Shown here: positions 12,853 through 24,800 of the stretch, piece by piece
Numbering within the stretch: position 1 is the stretch's first letter
How the letters are laid out: each line of letters begins with the position of its first letter
NCBI GenBank assembly: GCA_007844125.1
Contig: CM017556.1
Location: forward strand, 76,751,876-76,815,875
From: Sinonovacula constricta
Taxonomy: Eukaryota > Mollusca > Bivalvia > Cardiida > Solecurtidae
Direction of reading: 5' to 3'
Length of the DNA: 64,000 nt
Made by a program: the position numbers and the translations under genes
Notes under the pieces: generated by a model
Seen by the model: the letters and a program-made list of their open reading frames with translations, nothing else
Databases searched by the model: none
Told to the model about the DNA's origin: nothing

Positions 12853-15800
12853 TCATTTGCTTGCAATGAGTCCATAACAGCGTGGCGATATAACTGGATC
12901 AAACATTTGGACCAGGTACACTTGTGACACATGCTCCTGAAACAAACATGGAAAATGGGTTTATAATACAATATATTTAAAGTTATGCCTATGAACCTCT
13001 TAGCAAAGTCCACCTAGACACTATCTGAGGTGGATATTACCAAGACATGGGTTGACAGTACATGCTATCATAACATAACAGACTGTCCAATGGCATGTAT
13101 AAGGAAATTTAAGGAGAGACATTCAGATTAGTTATAACAGAGAAAAATAAGAAAGGGCAATAACTCTATATTTAGTGAATATTAACCAAAATCAAAGTTG
13201 GCCATTTTTATCAACATTATAAACTACCAAAAATGAATCAAATGCATTGAGTCCTTCAAAAAAATTATTTATAAACAAACAAAATTCTCTAATGGACTCC
13301 CAGATGGATGGATGCACATACCCTGGGTTACTCCTTCTGTTTCTATTGACAGATTATAATCCCACGAGGGCCTTTTTTTGATCCCACAAAACCAAAAATT
13401 AACCAAACTAATAACTTACTAAACACAAAAAGAAACTATCCAGGGAACCTAACCCCTTAAGCCCCAGAAATCCGAAGCTATAGTTCCAAAATTTTCATCA
13501 AAACATTTTAAGCAATAAAATATACGAAGCCAGTTTGGTTTACTCTTCAACTTCACTTGTACATATTCAACAGAATAAAAGCTCTGAAATAATCTAACAT
13601 AGTGCACCAGGTAATCTATTCAGACATTCATCTAGGGTCTTTCTCCACCAATAATCTATGGAATTATCAATGTTACAATAGCAGTGTCAGTGTAACAGTA
13701 GATTTAAGCAAACAATGCCCTTCTGCCTGCCATATGGCAAATGGTGCTACAAATCACTTACTTGTTCCAGCAGATACAGAGCCCTGTCCAGCAGAATGAG
13801 GCTCTCTATGACTGGGGCTAGCACTGCCCGCAGTTGGACAAAGGCAGCTAGGCGACGTCTCTCACCACTGTATCTGGCTATATACTCATCAATAGTAGAA
13901 TCACTGACCTGCAGATATGTAAGCATGGTCAGTGTAGTAGGAGTTATGATATGTACAAGTTCATCTCAATACCTGATACGGATATTCAATTGTAAAAAAA
14001 TACAAATTAAAAACATTAATTGAAAATGACAAGTGTTCATTTTTAAAGCAAGATTGAAATTTTTGATACATTACCACTGCAAACGTTTTTCACTAGTAAT
14101 TTATCAAGTTATGCTAGCTTGCGCCTCTAAGGACAAAACTAGACAAGATATATGGTGCCACAAGATGAGTGGTAAGATGTAGCTTACTGGGGAATAGTGC
14201 TACTGCTATTGCATGTACATGCACTTAGTAGACTTAAGCAAAGTAAGTAGTACTACAACTACCCAATAGTGATTAACCTGCCCTAACCTGCTCTGAAATG
14301 CCAAGTTTGAGACAAGCCTGTCGTATGTAGTTATGTGTGGAGGCAGTTCGTTGCTCTAGGTTGCGAAGACTTCGCCATGTGACCGACCCTGCCTGGCACA
14401 CCTCCTTGACCAGCACCTCCAGAAGGGCTCGCGCAAAGAACCTCTCACCCTGCAGCTATAACAACAGTCAACCATGTAGCCTTAACACTGAAGGCCAGCA
14501 AGTCATAAATTATACCCTAACTGATCTGGTTCAACACTATTTGCCATGGTCTGGTTAATTTATGCTTTGCAGATGAGGAGTTAAAGGTGGTATCTAACAG
14601 TCTATATAAGTATAAATATAAATAAATAATGAATAACTTTTATTTAGAGTCGGCATATATATACTCAACAATAAAACATAAGCACTGATGTGCTTTTGAC
14701 CAACATAATTTCCTAAAGTCTGCAAATATCAGATGCATGTAACAATATCTTAACACTGTTTTGAGCAATTTAGGCATAATTTCTGAATAAATACCTAATT
14801 TAGTCTAATTAAAGATGATTTTGAGCACTACCTACATTGTTAGACAATACAAATTGTGAAAAGAAAATCACTCTAAATATTCATTCTTTCCAAATCTTTA
14901 AATAAACATGATAATGATCTATGACGATAATTATAATGTGATCTCAAAAGTAAGAGGTCACATGATTTTCTTAGTTTAAAAATAGCTATCTCTGCAGTTT
15001 GGCTCAGATAGGAAAGACCTCTCTGCTATAATGAGTGTTGATTTATGCTTCACTGTTCACAGAGACCTAGGGCACCAGTGGACAGCAAAATGTCTTCATG
15101 TAACAATGACTTATTAGTTATTTGAGAAAAAAATCTTTGGTTCAAACTGATGGACACCATCTGAAAGGCCCTCAAAATAATCTTTCAGCCATCCTGAGCT
15201 AGTATTCAAATAGAGCAGATAAATAAGAGCTGTGTGATACAAGTAGTCCGCAGACTACAGCCATAATTTCTCCAATTCTTGTCTGAACAATTCAAAATAC
15301 AAGCATGTAATGACTTTTGTTCTATTATTAATGGCAGAAAAATCAATTCAGGATTTCTTGCAATTATGACATAAATAAAGGAAATGGGTCGATTGTGACA
15401 CAACTTTTTCATATCAGCATGATGTCGAGCTCTGGGTTCCACTGATGGACTTTTACCAAACTGTTGTTATTTTTTAAAGTTTTCCAAGTACCCGGTATCT
15501 GTGGTCTAGTTACTCAACTGAATATCATTAAACTTTAAGATTACATGCACCTTAAGATTACATGCATGTAAATTTAAAACATTGTATTTGAATTCAATCT
15601 AGATTGCAATACATCTGTACATGTACAAAGATTATCTCTTCAAACTTAACATAAGGCCTTTGTAGCAGTGTGTTTTTTTCTGAAAATAATAAACCATACC
15701 TACATGATATTACACTCAATCATGTTTGCCTGAAACCAAGTCATCCATACAAGGAACACCCCTTTTATGCGGAATGTAACAAAGGAACTATACCCAAACC

Positions 15801-18800
15801 ATTTTTAAGGCTTAACCACTATGTGTCACCTGGGCCTTCTGAAGATGAAAATTATTCTCTACCGCCTGCACTTCCAAGGTTAATGAGAGAAAGTACTTTA
15901 TAACATGCATCAACAGTTTTATATACCTTTTAAGTATGCATAACTGTAAATCTTACTTTCATTTTAGGAGCAAAATCGCATGCAAAAAAAACCCCACAAC
16001 GTGATGATGATTTACATTTTATGGCCAGCTCAGCATAATTATGTTCAAGAAAAATGTTTAGCCTGGAAATTATATGTAGCTTAGGCCAACAGAATATATC
16101 CATATCAGCCATCACCCATTGCAAGATGTCTGCTTAGGATCTACACCACTGGCTGCTTAGTCCTCAGCAATGTAACTTCACCCACAAATATATCTAAGGT
16201 CAGCCCTATGGTTCCTGAAACTGTTCTCGGATGTCAACGTTTAAAATCTAAGACCTAGGATACCCTAGAACAAGTACCTACTGCCTGTGTGTGTGGCATC
16301 CTATGTACTGCCTGACAAGCCAGGTTCCGGGCACAGGTTCCCAGCATCACACCTTGTTCCTTGAGAAACTGGCTCTTAGGAAAACCATACACACCTGAAA
16401 TGTTAGATGCATACCGGTAGTCAGGTTACTGATCTCAGGAAAACAAAATAATGACAGCAGGTTTATAACTTAACTAGTAATAAGACTACTGGTAAATTAA
16501 GCTGGAAGTACATTAGAGAATTGATGAAGAGCTTTCTTTACAACCTAGAAACTTGCAGGAATGATTGTTACAACTGTACTTTTATGTTTATGTGTTAAAA
16601 AAAGTGTATATAAATGAATCTCTGGAAATGACTTTCATTTTCTGAATTATTTGTCAAATTTATCTATCTGAGTGATATAGGAACAATTGGAGTTGTTGTT
16701 ACTTATTTCAGGGCATTTTCCTGTCAGATGTGCTATATGTAGTCAAATATTATTCCATTCTTAAAGTAGAATTAAAACGAAATTAAACTTATGTTGTTGT
16801 TTTTTTACCAAATCTGATCTTATTATTATGATTATAATTATTATTATTATTATTACCATATATTAAGGTGCCTTTGTCACAAGAGTGCTCAAAGGCACCT
16901 AACAAAATATAAAATTGTAACTAAAACACTGACAAGAAATAAAACATATGTAGCTATTGGCAATGATAGATAAAACATTTAAAATATAAAAGAAATAAGT
17001 GCAAATGAATATTAATAAAAAGGCGTGTTTTCAGAGACCTGTTAAAGCTTGTCAGTGTTGAAAGCGCCCTGAGGTTAACAGGAGGGCTGTTTCATAGCCT
17101 CGGGGCAGCAGAATAAAAAGATCGCTCCCCTAGGCGTGAATAGGTCCTAGGTGTGACCAGAAGTCGTTGATCACCGGAGCGAAGAGGTCTGCTTGGTTGA
17201 TAGATATTGATCATATCTGATATGTAGGTTGGTGCAGTGCGATTGATCGCACGGAAAGTGTGCACCAGAACCTGTAGTTGATTCGACTACTTACTGTTAA
17301 CCAGTGTAAATCCACAAGAATTGGAGAAATGTGGTCAGACTGCTTCGTACCGATGAGACGAGCTACCAAATTTTGAACTCTTTGTAAATAGTGGATGAGG
17401 TTATTTGGAAGGCCAATTAACATTGTGTTAAATAGTCCAAGCATAAATTAATGAGTCCATGAACCAGTGATATTAGTGTGCTTTCAGACAAGCAGCGTCT
17501 CAGATGACCTATTTTTCTAAAATACATGAAGCAAGAACATGAAACTGATTTAACTTGGCGGTCCAAGATTTCTTACAAATTCAATGGATCTGACAGAAAT
17601 GCCAATGACGTTGATAGAAACATCAAATATGTCTGGTGATGACCTCTTAGGCGCAAAAAGCAACACTTTGGTTTTATCGCTATTGAGCTTAAGAAAGTTG
17701 GTATCCCTCCATGTGCGGATGTCCTCCAGACAGGCTTCTAAGGTCTGGATAGCTTGTTTTGCGATTCACAAGACATTTGCACTTAAAGAAGACATACAAT
17801 TGTGTATTGTCAGCATACATGTGGTTGTCTAGGCCATATTGCCTGATCAGATCAACAAGAGCCCATGTGTACAAGGTGTAGAGGTTAAGCCCCAGAACAG
17901 ACCCATGGGGTACACCAAATCTGAGCTTATGGGGCTTTGAGCAGTTGCCTGATATATTCACTGACTGATGATGATTACTAAGGTAAGAAGGCAACCACTC
18001 CAAGGCTAAACTGGAAATACCGAAACCTAATCTTAAGCGTTTAATAAGCGTCCAGTGATTTTAATATATCAGACTGGACGTGAAGGAGTGCTGTTTCAGT
18101 CAAACGAAACTTGGTGTACGCACTCTGATATGGTTCAGATAGTGCATTGGCACTGAGCTACGAATTAAGCCTACTGGCAACTACCATCTCCAAGAGTTTA
18201 GACAGAAAGCTCAGATTGGAGATGGAGTGATGTGAGCCATCTTGAGTGACTCCGCGACTATGCCTTCACGTAACAAGGCGTTCACAGTGTTTTTGAGTAG
18301 TGGCACAAGTTCGTAAATACACTCTTTCATCAACCACGTTGGTAGAAGGTTTAATTCGCAAGACTTCTTCGGAATGGCAATGATGAGTTTCCAAATCTCC
18401 TCATTGCTTGCAGGAGTGAAACTTGAAAGAGTAGACATAGTTCTGAACCTGATGGAGCTAGCACGGGTATTGCAGCCTATCCTGTTCCTGATTTTCATGA
18501 TCTTGTTTTCAAAAAACTCACTGAAATGTTGAACAAGGTTGTTGGTTGATGAGTGCTCCAGAAGCAGCAGGTCTGTACTCTCACCAAGGAGATGTTTGAC
18601 AATGCAGTATATGTCCTTGTGGTTGGAGCCACAGTCTTCAATCTTGGAGTTGAAGTAGGACTCTCGTGCCTTGACCAGCATTGTGTTGACTCTACGACAC
18701 TGAGCACGGTACATCTGACGATGAACTTCCAACTTGGACTTGAGCCACAGATGATCGATACAACATTTCTCCCTTTTCGCATCATGTCGGAGAACCACAG

Positions 18801-21800
18801 AGCATGGGGTTGGAGTGTGATGGTCTTATGCTGCATGCTTGTCGATTAGCCTTCTTACACCGATGTTGTATTAATCAACAAGTTGCTCACAGCTTCCTTG
18901 CATAATGTGGAACTCAGGGGACTGCCTCATGTCATCACATAATCCAGTTAGATCAATCGAGCCCTATTGACAAAAGGACATAGATTTGACAGGGTTGGAA
19001 GGCTTTTCAAAACACTGTTTCAAACTGCACTGCCAAGTGATCCGTACAAGAGTGGCTATTGTTATCCCAGACAGCTGGATCGAACACACTGACGTTAGAT
19101 ATGACTGCACTAGTGTCCTTCTTGATGACAATGTCCAGGATGTGGCCTTTCTGATGTGTGGCATCCTTGACAAGTTGATTAAAGTCCACAGATCTCAAAT
19201 GACTCAAGAAACATGCAGGCATTGTGCACATCTATAAATTGAGACCATTCCTCGAAGAAGACGCAATTCTGCAGTCCATAAGTCCTGGAAAGGAGAGGGG
19301 TGGGTGGGGGGTGGGGTGGGGGGGGGGGGGGGGGGGGGGGGGGACGAAAGATGATGGACAGATAGACTGTCTGCTGAAAAAGCTCAATGCAGTAGTCCAT
19401 GTACTCAAAGTGAGAGTATTGCTTACTGGCAGAAGAGTCCTTGACTCTGACTTGCAGGGTGGACCTGAACAATGAGGCCACACCTCAGTCAACTTTACCA
19501 CTGACAAGGAACATGTTGGAGTTGGCATCCGGTTGGGACAAGTTCCCTCAGACAAACATGATTTTTTACATCATCAAAAGATGAGCCAAGCCACGTGTCC
19601 ATTATTGCTATGATGTCAGTCATTACTGGTGACAAAATCTGAGAAAGAAATTGTCTTGTTTTTCAGAGAACGGACATTTACACAGCATACCTTCAGAAAC
19701 TTGTGGTGTGCCATTCTAGGGTGATCATGGTTGACACAGTTGACCTGAATGAGGTTGCTGTTGTTGCTTCCCTTAGAATCACAAAGATCTAACTAAGTAA
19801 GCATTAGAGGGTTGACTGTGTGCATTACAGGAAAACTTGAATTGGGATCGGTCACACATGGTTGAATCTGCTTCACAACATTTAACCCAGCCATCACGCC
19901 ACGATGAGCCACTTTTGGTAACCAACATGGATTTCAGTGACTGTTTGACCATGCTTAAGTTGTTCTGACCTATTGTACACAGTGGTACATGTAGTATGTA
20001 AGGAGTTCAATGAAGTGATCCCCGAAGTGTGACTAGGGTCCCTTGAAAATACATGCAGTGAGTTGATTTTCCCTTTCTAAGCCCAGCTGACACACCTCTG
20101 TGTGTTGACTTGAGTGAGCGATAATCTGTGGAGATTTCAGTAGGCAGCACTAGTTACCATTCCACCAAATCAGGCTTGACTAATCGTTTTGAACCACCGA
20201 ACCTGAGTTAACTCAGCTTATTTCCCTGGTACTGGATAACACACATACTTGCTTGTGTACACACTCCAATGGAAATATCTTTCCATTAAGAATCAGAATT
20301 GGCTCATGAAATCGGTATCAAATGGCTACCTCTCAGTTGGAGTAATTCACACCAAACTAGAGTAACTGTGAGCCAGGAACATTCACAAAAACAATGCATT
20401 TTTTTAATCAAGAACAAATCTGAAGGGCAGCCGTCCCTTTAGCGCACACTTCAATATCAGTACATGTAAATTATGTATATTTTTTAATAAAAAAGCACTT
20501 GTAATCTTATTCAAATACAAAATTTGTTTTGTCTAAGTTTTGAACAGTAAGATTTTAACTTTATTTTAATATTTCTTTATAAAAAATCGGTGATAACAAC
20601 CACAATTACCTTAATTTGTGTTGTATGAGCATTTGAAACAACAAATTGAAAGAAAAATATCAGCGCTGCTTGATGGAAATGAATTGACAAGTAGTAGAAT
20701 AATAATATATAAAAAGATCACATATGCTTATCAATATATATATTGAAGCTTCACAACCACCAAAAGTAAATATTAAAACATTTCCACCCCTTATAATTTT
20801 ACAAATGAACAGGAGTGATCTAAAGAATGTCTTTTTTGTGCATGCGCTGATAGGGTCGCATTAATGTAAAGGTTTAATAATAAATAATTGCTGCAATGTA
20901 TTTAAAAACAACCATTAACTGCTGGTCAGATATATATAGCTGCAGGTCAGAATATAACTGCTGGTCAGATATAGAGCTGCAGGTCAGAATATAACTGCTG
21001 GTCAGATATATAGCTGCAGGTCAGAATATAACTGCTAGTAGATATAGCTGCAGGTCAGAATATAACTGCTGGTCAGATATATAGCTGCAGGTCAGAATAT
21101 AACTGCTAGTAGATATAGCTGCAGGTCAGAATATGACTGCTGGTCAGATATATAGCTGCAGGTCAGAATATAACTGCTGGTCAGATATAGAGCTGCAGGT
21201 CAGAATATAACTGCTGGTCAGATATATAGCTGCAGGTCAGAATATAACTGCTGGTCAGATATGGCTGAATTATCAGATATTACCACATGCCTAATGTATA
21301 GCCACAGGTCAGATGTAAATTTGTGTGTCAGATACATGAATAAAGGTCTGACAGATATACATGTAGTCAAGCGACAGTGAAAAAATGTGACAGCTCAGTC
21401 AGTAGCTCATTTACCCTGTTAGCTCAGGATCCCAGTTTCCGGTACCTCACAAATTGCAAATATATATAAATAACTGCATGGTTGATAATAGCAACATGTC
21501 TGGGGTGGTTGTCTGTCAGATAAAACTGCATGTCTGATATAGCTGCATGCCAGATAAATAGATGCATTCCAGTCATAGCTGCATTTCAAATAAATCTGCA
21601 TGATAGATATATGTGTGTTTTAGATACAGACAAGTGTTACTGTTTCTTGTCAAATATAAAGCTTGCATATCATAGATGTAAGTCAGATAAAGCTGCGTGT
21701 CACAAAAAGCTCAGTATCGGATGAAGTTATAAAATGCTCAGTGTCAGATAAAGCTGGGTGTCATAAAATGCCCATTGTCAGATAGAGCTGTGTGTCCCAA

Positions 21801-24800
21801 AAAAACTCAATGTAAGAAAAAGATGTGTGTCACAAAACAACAGGGTCGATTAACTGTGTCCCAAAAGCCTCAGTGTCAGATAAAGCTGTGTGTCATAATA
21901 AGCTTAGTAACATATGAAGCTATGTGTCAATAAAACCTCAATGTCTGATAAAGCTGTGTGTCACAAAAAATAAAGTGTTGAAATGCTGTGTGTCACACAC
22001 ACCTCACTGTCAAAGATATGGGCCAGATATACATGCCGCTGTATGTACCTGTAGGTCAGTGTCTAATAAAATTGTCTGCCAAATATAGCTTATGTGACTG
22101 TAGCATAGTGCCAGATATAGCTTATGTGCTTGTAGTATAGTGCCAGATATAGCTGTATGTGCCTATAGCATTGTGCAAGATATAGCTTATGTGCTTGTAG
22201 TATAGTGCCAGATATATAAATGTACATGCCTATAGCATAGTGCCACATATAGCTGTATGTGCCTTTAGCATAGTGCCAGATATAGCTGTATGTGCATATA
22301 GCATAGTGCCAGATAAAGCTGTATGTGTCTTTAGCATAGTGCCACATATAGCTGTATGTGCATATAGCATAGTGCCAGATAAAGCTGTATGTGCCTTTAG
22401 CATAGTGCCACATACAGCTGCATGTGACTGTAGCATAGTGCCACATATAGCTTAGGTGACTGTAGCATAGTGCTAGATATAGCTTATTTGCTTGTAGCAT
22501 AGTGCCAGATATAGCTTTTTTGCTTGTAGCATAGTGCCAGATATAGCTGCATGTGTCTATAGCATAGTGCCAGATATAGCTGCATGTGACTGTAGCATAG
22601 TGCCAGATATAGCTTATTTGCTTGTAGCATAGTGCCAGATATAGCTTATTTGCTTGTAGCATAGTGCCAGATATAGCTTATGTGACTGTAGCATAGTGCC
22701 AGATATAGCTTATGTGCTTGAAGCATAGCGCCAGATAAAGCTTATCTGCCTGTAGCATAGTGCCATATATAGCTGTATGTGCCTATAGCATAGTGCCAGA
22801 TATAGCTGTATGTGACTGTCATAGTGCAAAATTAAGATTTATGCCAAATATACATGTAGTTGTGTGTGCCTGTAGCTCAGTGTCAGATAAAGATGTGTGC
22901 CAGATATAGCTGTATGTGCCTGTAGCTCAGTGTCAGATAAAGATGAGTGCCAGATATAGCTGTGTGCCTGAAACTCAGTGTCAAATAAAGATGTGTTCAG
23001 ACCTACATGTAGCTTTGTGTGACTGTAGCTTAGTGTCATATAACGTTGTGTTAGATATAGTTCTTGTACCTGTAGCTCAGTGTCTGATAAAGTTGTGTGC
23101 CAGATACATATGTAGCTGTGTGTGCCTGTAACTAAGGGTCAGATACAGATGTGTACCAGATGTAGTTGTGTGTGCCTTTAGCTCAGTGTCAGATAAAGAT
23201 GTGTGACAGATATAGCTGTGTTCCTGTAACTAAGGGCCAGATAAAGATGTGTACCAGATTTAGTTGTTTGTACCTTTAGCTCAGTGTCAGATAAAGATGT
23301 GTGCCAGATATAGTTATGTGTGTGCCTGTACCTCAGGGTCAGATAAAGATGTGTACCAGATTTAGTTGTTTGAACCTTTAGCTCAGTGTCAGATAAAGAT
23401 GTGTGCCAGATATAGCTGTGTGTGCCTGTAACTCAGGGTCAGATAAAGATGTATACCAGATTTAGTTGTTTGTACCTTTAGCTCAGTGTCAGATAAAGAT
23501 GTGTGCCAGATATAGCTGTGTGTGCCTGTAGCTCAGTGTCAGATAAAGGTATGTGCCAGATAAACATGTAGCTCTGTATGCCTGCTGCTCAGTGTCAGAT
23601 AAAGATGTGTGCAAAATATAGCTGTAAGTGCCTGTAGCTCAGTGTCAGATAGAGACATGTGCCAGATACATATGTAGGTGTGTGTGCCTGCTCAGGGTCG
23701 GAGAATAAGATGTGTACCAGATTTAGTTTTGTGTGCCTGTAGCTCATTGTCTGATTGTCTGTAGCTGTATGTTTCAGATTAGATATATCCTCCTTTTAGG
23801 CATTTCTTTCCTATCTGAAGATAAAATTTACCTGTGGCTGACCTGGAAGGATCTTTCCCTGACAGATGTTTCTCTGCCAGGAACTCCTCAGTGAGAAGGT
23901 GGTAACAGCAGCCAACATTACAAACTGTCTGCATGTCCGAGGTGCTGACAAATAGTTCTAGACTGTCAGTAGCAAGATCTCCACATGTGTGTAAACCAGT
24001 CAACATTAGCTTTAAGCTTGTGTGATCCCTGCATACACTATCTGCTATATTAGAATGGTCAGCAACTACCTGTATCTTTTGAACAAGCTCGTGCTCTTTT
24101 TGTGCAGGCTTGTCACAAAAATTAATTTGTTTTTCTTTGACAGCAATAGAAGGGTAGTCCTCTTCTGGTTCTACAATGTCTGAAGATGTGTACACTCTGG
24201 TATTAGATATATCAACTGTTTGCAAATTTTTTGGTATACTAAGATAGAGTTCAGGAAAGTAAGACTTAGTTAGTGAATAAAAATCTGTTTTCTTGTCTAT
24301 AAACAATGTTAGAGGAATATATCTTGGTGTTATTTTAGATTCACACACTTCATTTACATCCTTCATTGGTTTCCTTTTCAGACCACACAGTTGGCTGTCA
24401 ACATCACCCATTTCTTTTCTGGATTGATCTCTTTTACAAATACATCTTCTTTTGTCCATATTGCATGTCTTACACTCAACTAATTGTAGCTTTGACATCA
24501 CTTCATCTAAAATCTGAGTATTCTTCAGCTGCTTATTCTTATCTGTTGATGTGGCAAAACTGTCCTGCAAATCTTGTTCCTGTCTCCTAGTGGCACAATA
24601 ATCATCATTGTTAGGTTTATTAGAAACACCACAATAATTTCCAACACTTTCCCCTGCTACATGTACACCAACACTACCACCACTCATCTCTGAATTCTTG
24701 TAACTGATAGCTGTTGAAGCCTTTGCTGCTTCCTTCAACTGCTTTTTCTGTTTCTTTGTCAACCTCTGGTCCTGTACAGCCTGCCGTGCGAGACCATCCC

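Larger units (their letters stand above)
16815..20250 (-). mobile_element. Degenerate CR1/L2-like LINE in METTL25-like intron 2
   Basis: Minus-strand fragments appear in the correct order of a non-LTR retrotransposon: endonuclease N-part (NVRSLKNKT, about 19690-19500) and endonuclease C-part (19231-19007, HILDIVI and DHLAV); reverse transcriptase start (18798-18211) and reverse transcriptase core (18003-17689, GVPHGSVLG and YADNTQLY); and a C-terminal piece (17444-17211, LQRVQNLVARLIG and LHWL). Stops and frameshifts separate them. The catalytic YADD is YADN here, so this copy is inactive. The 3'UTR ends in a stem-loop (16866-16901) and an AAT/TAA microsatellite. The 5' limit is approximate. 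Antisense to nothing else; it lies in the same orientation as the host gene. Confidence 0.8.

Noticed and set aside
19179..19555. Glycine- or proline-rich frames
   Set aside because: They read through the G run inside the degenerate LINE.
22090..22662. 190-codon minus-strand frame
   Set aside because: Low-complexity translation of the 39-bp minisatellite in METTL25-like intron 2.
20925..23770. CRISPR-like array of short repeats
   Set aside because: Units are contiguous with no unique spacers, and the setting is a spliced animal gene.
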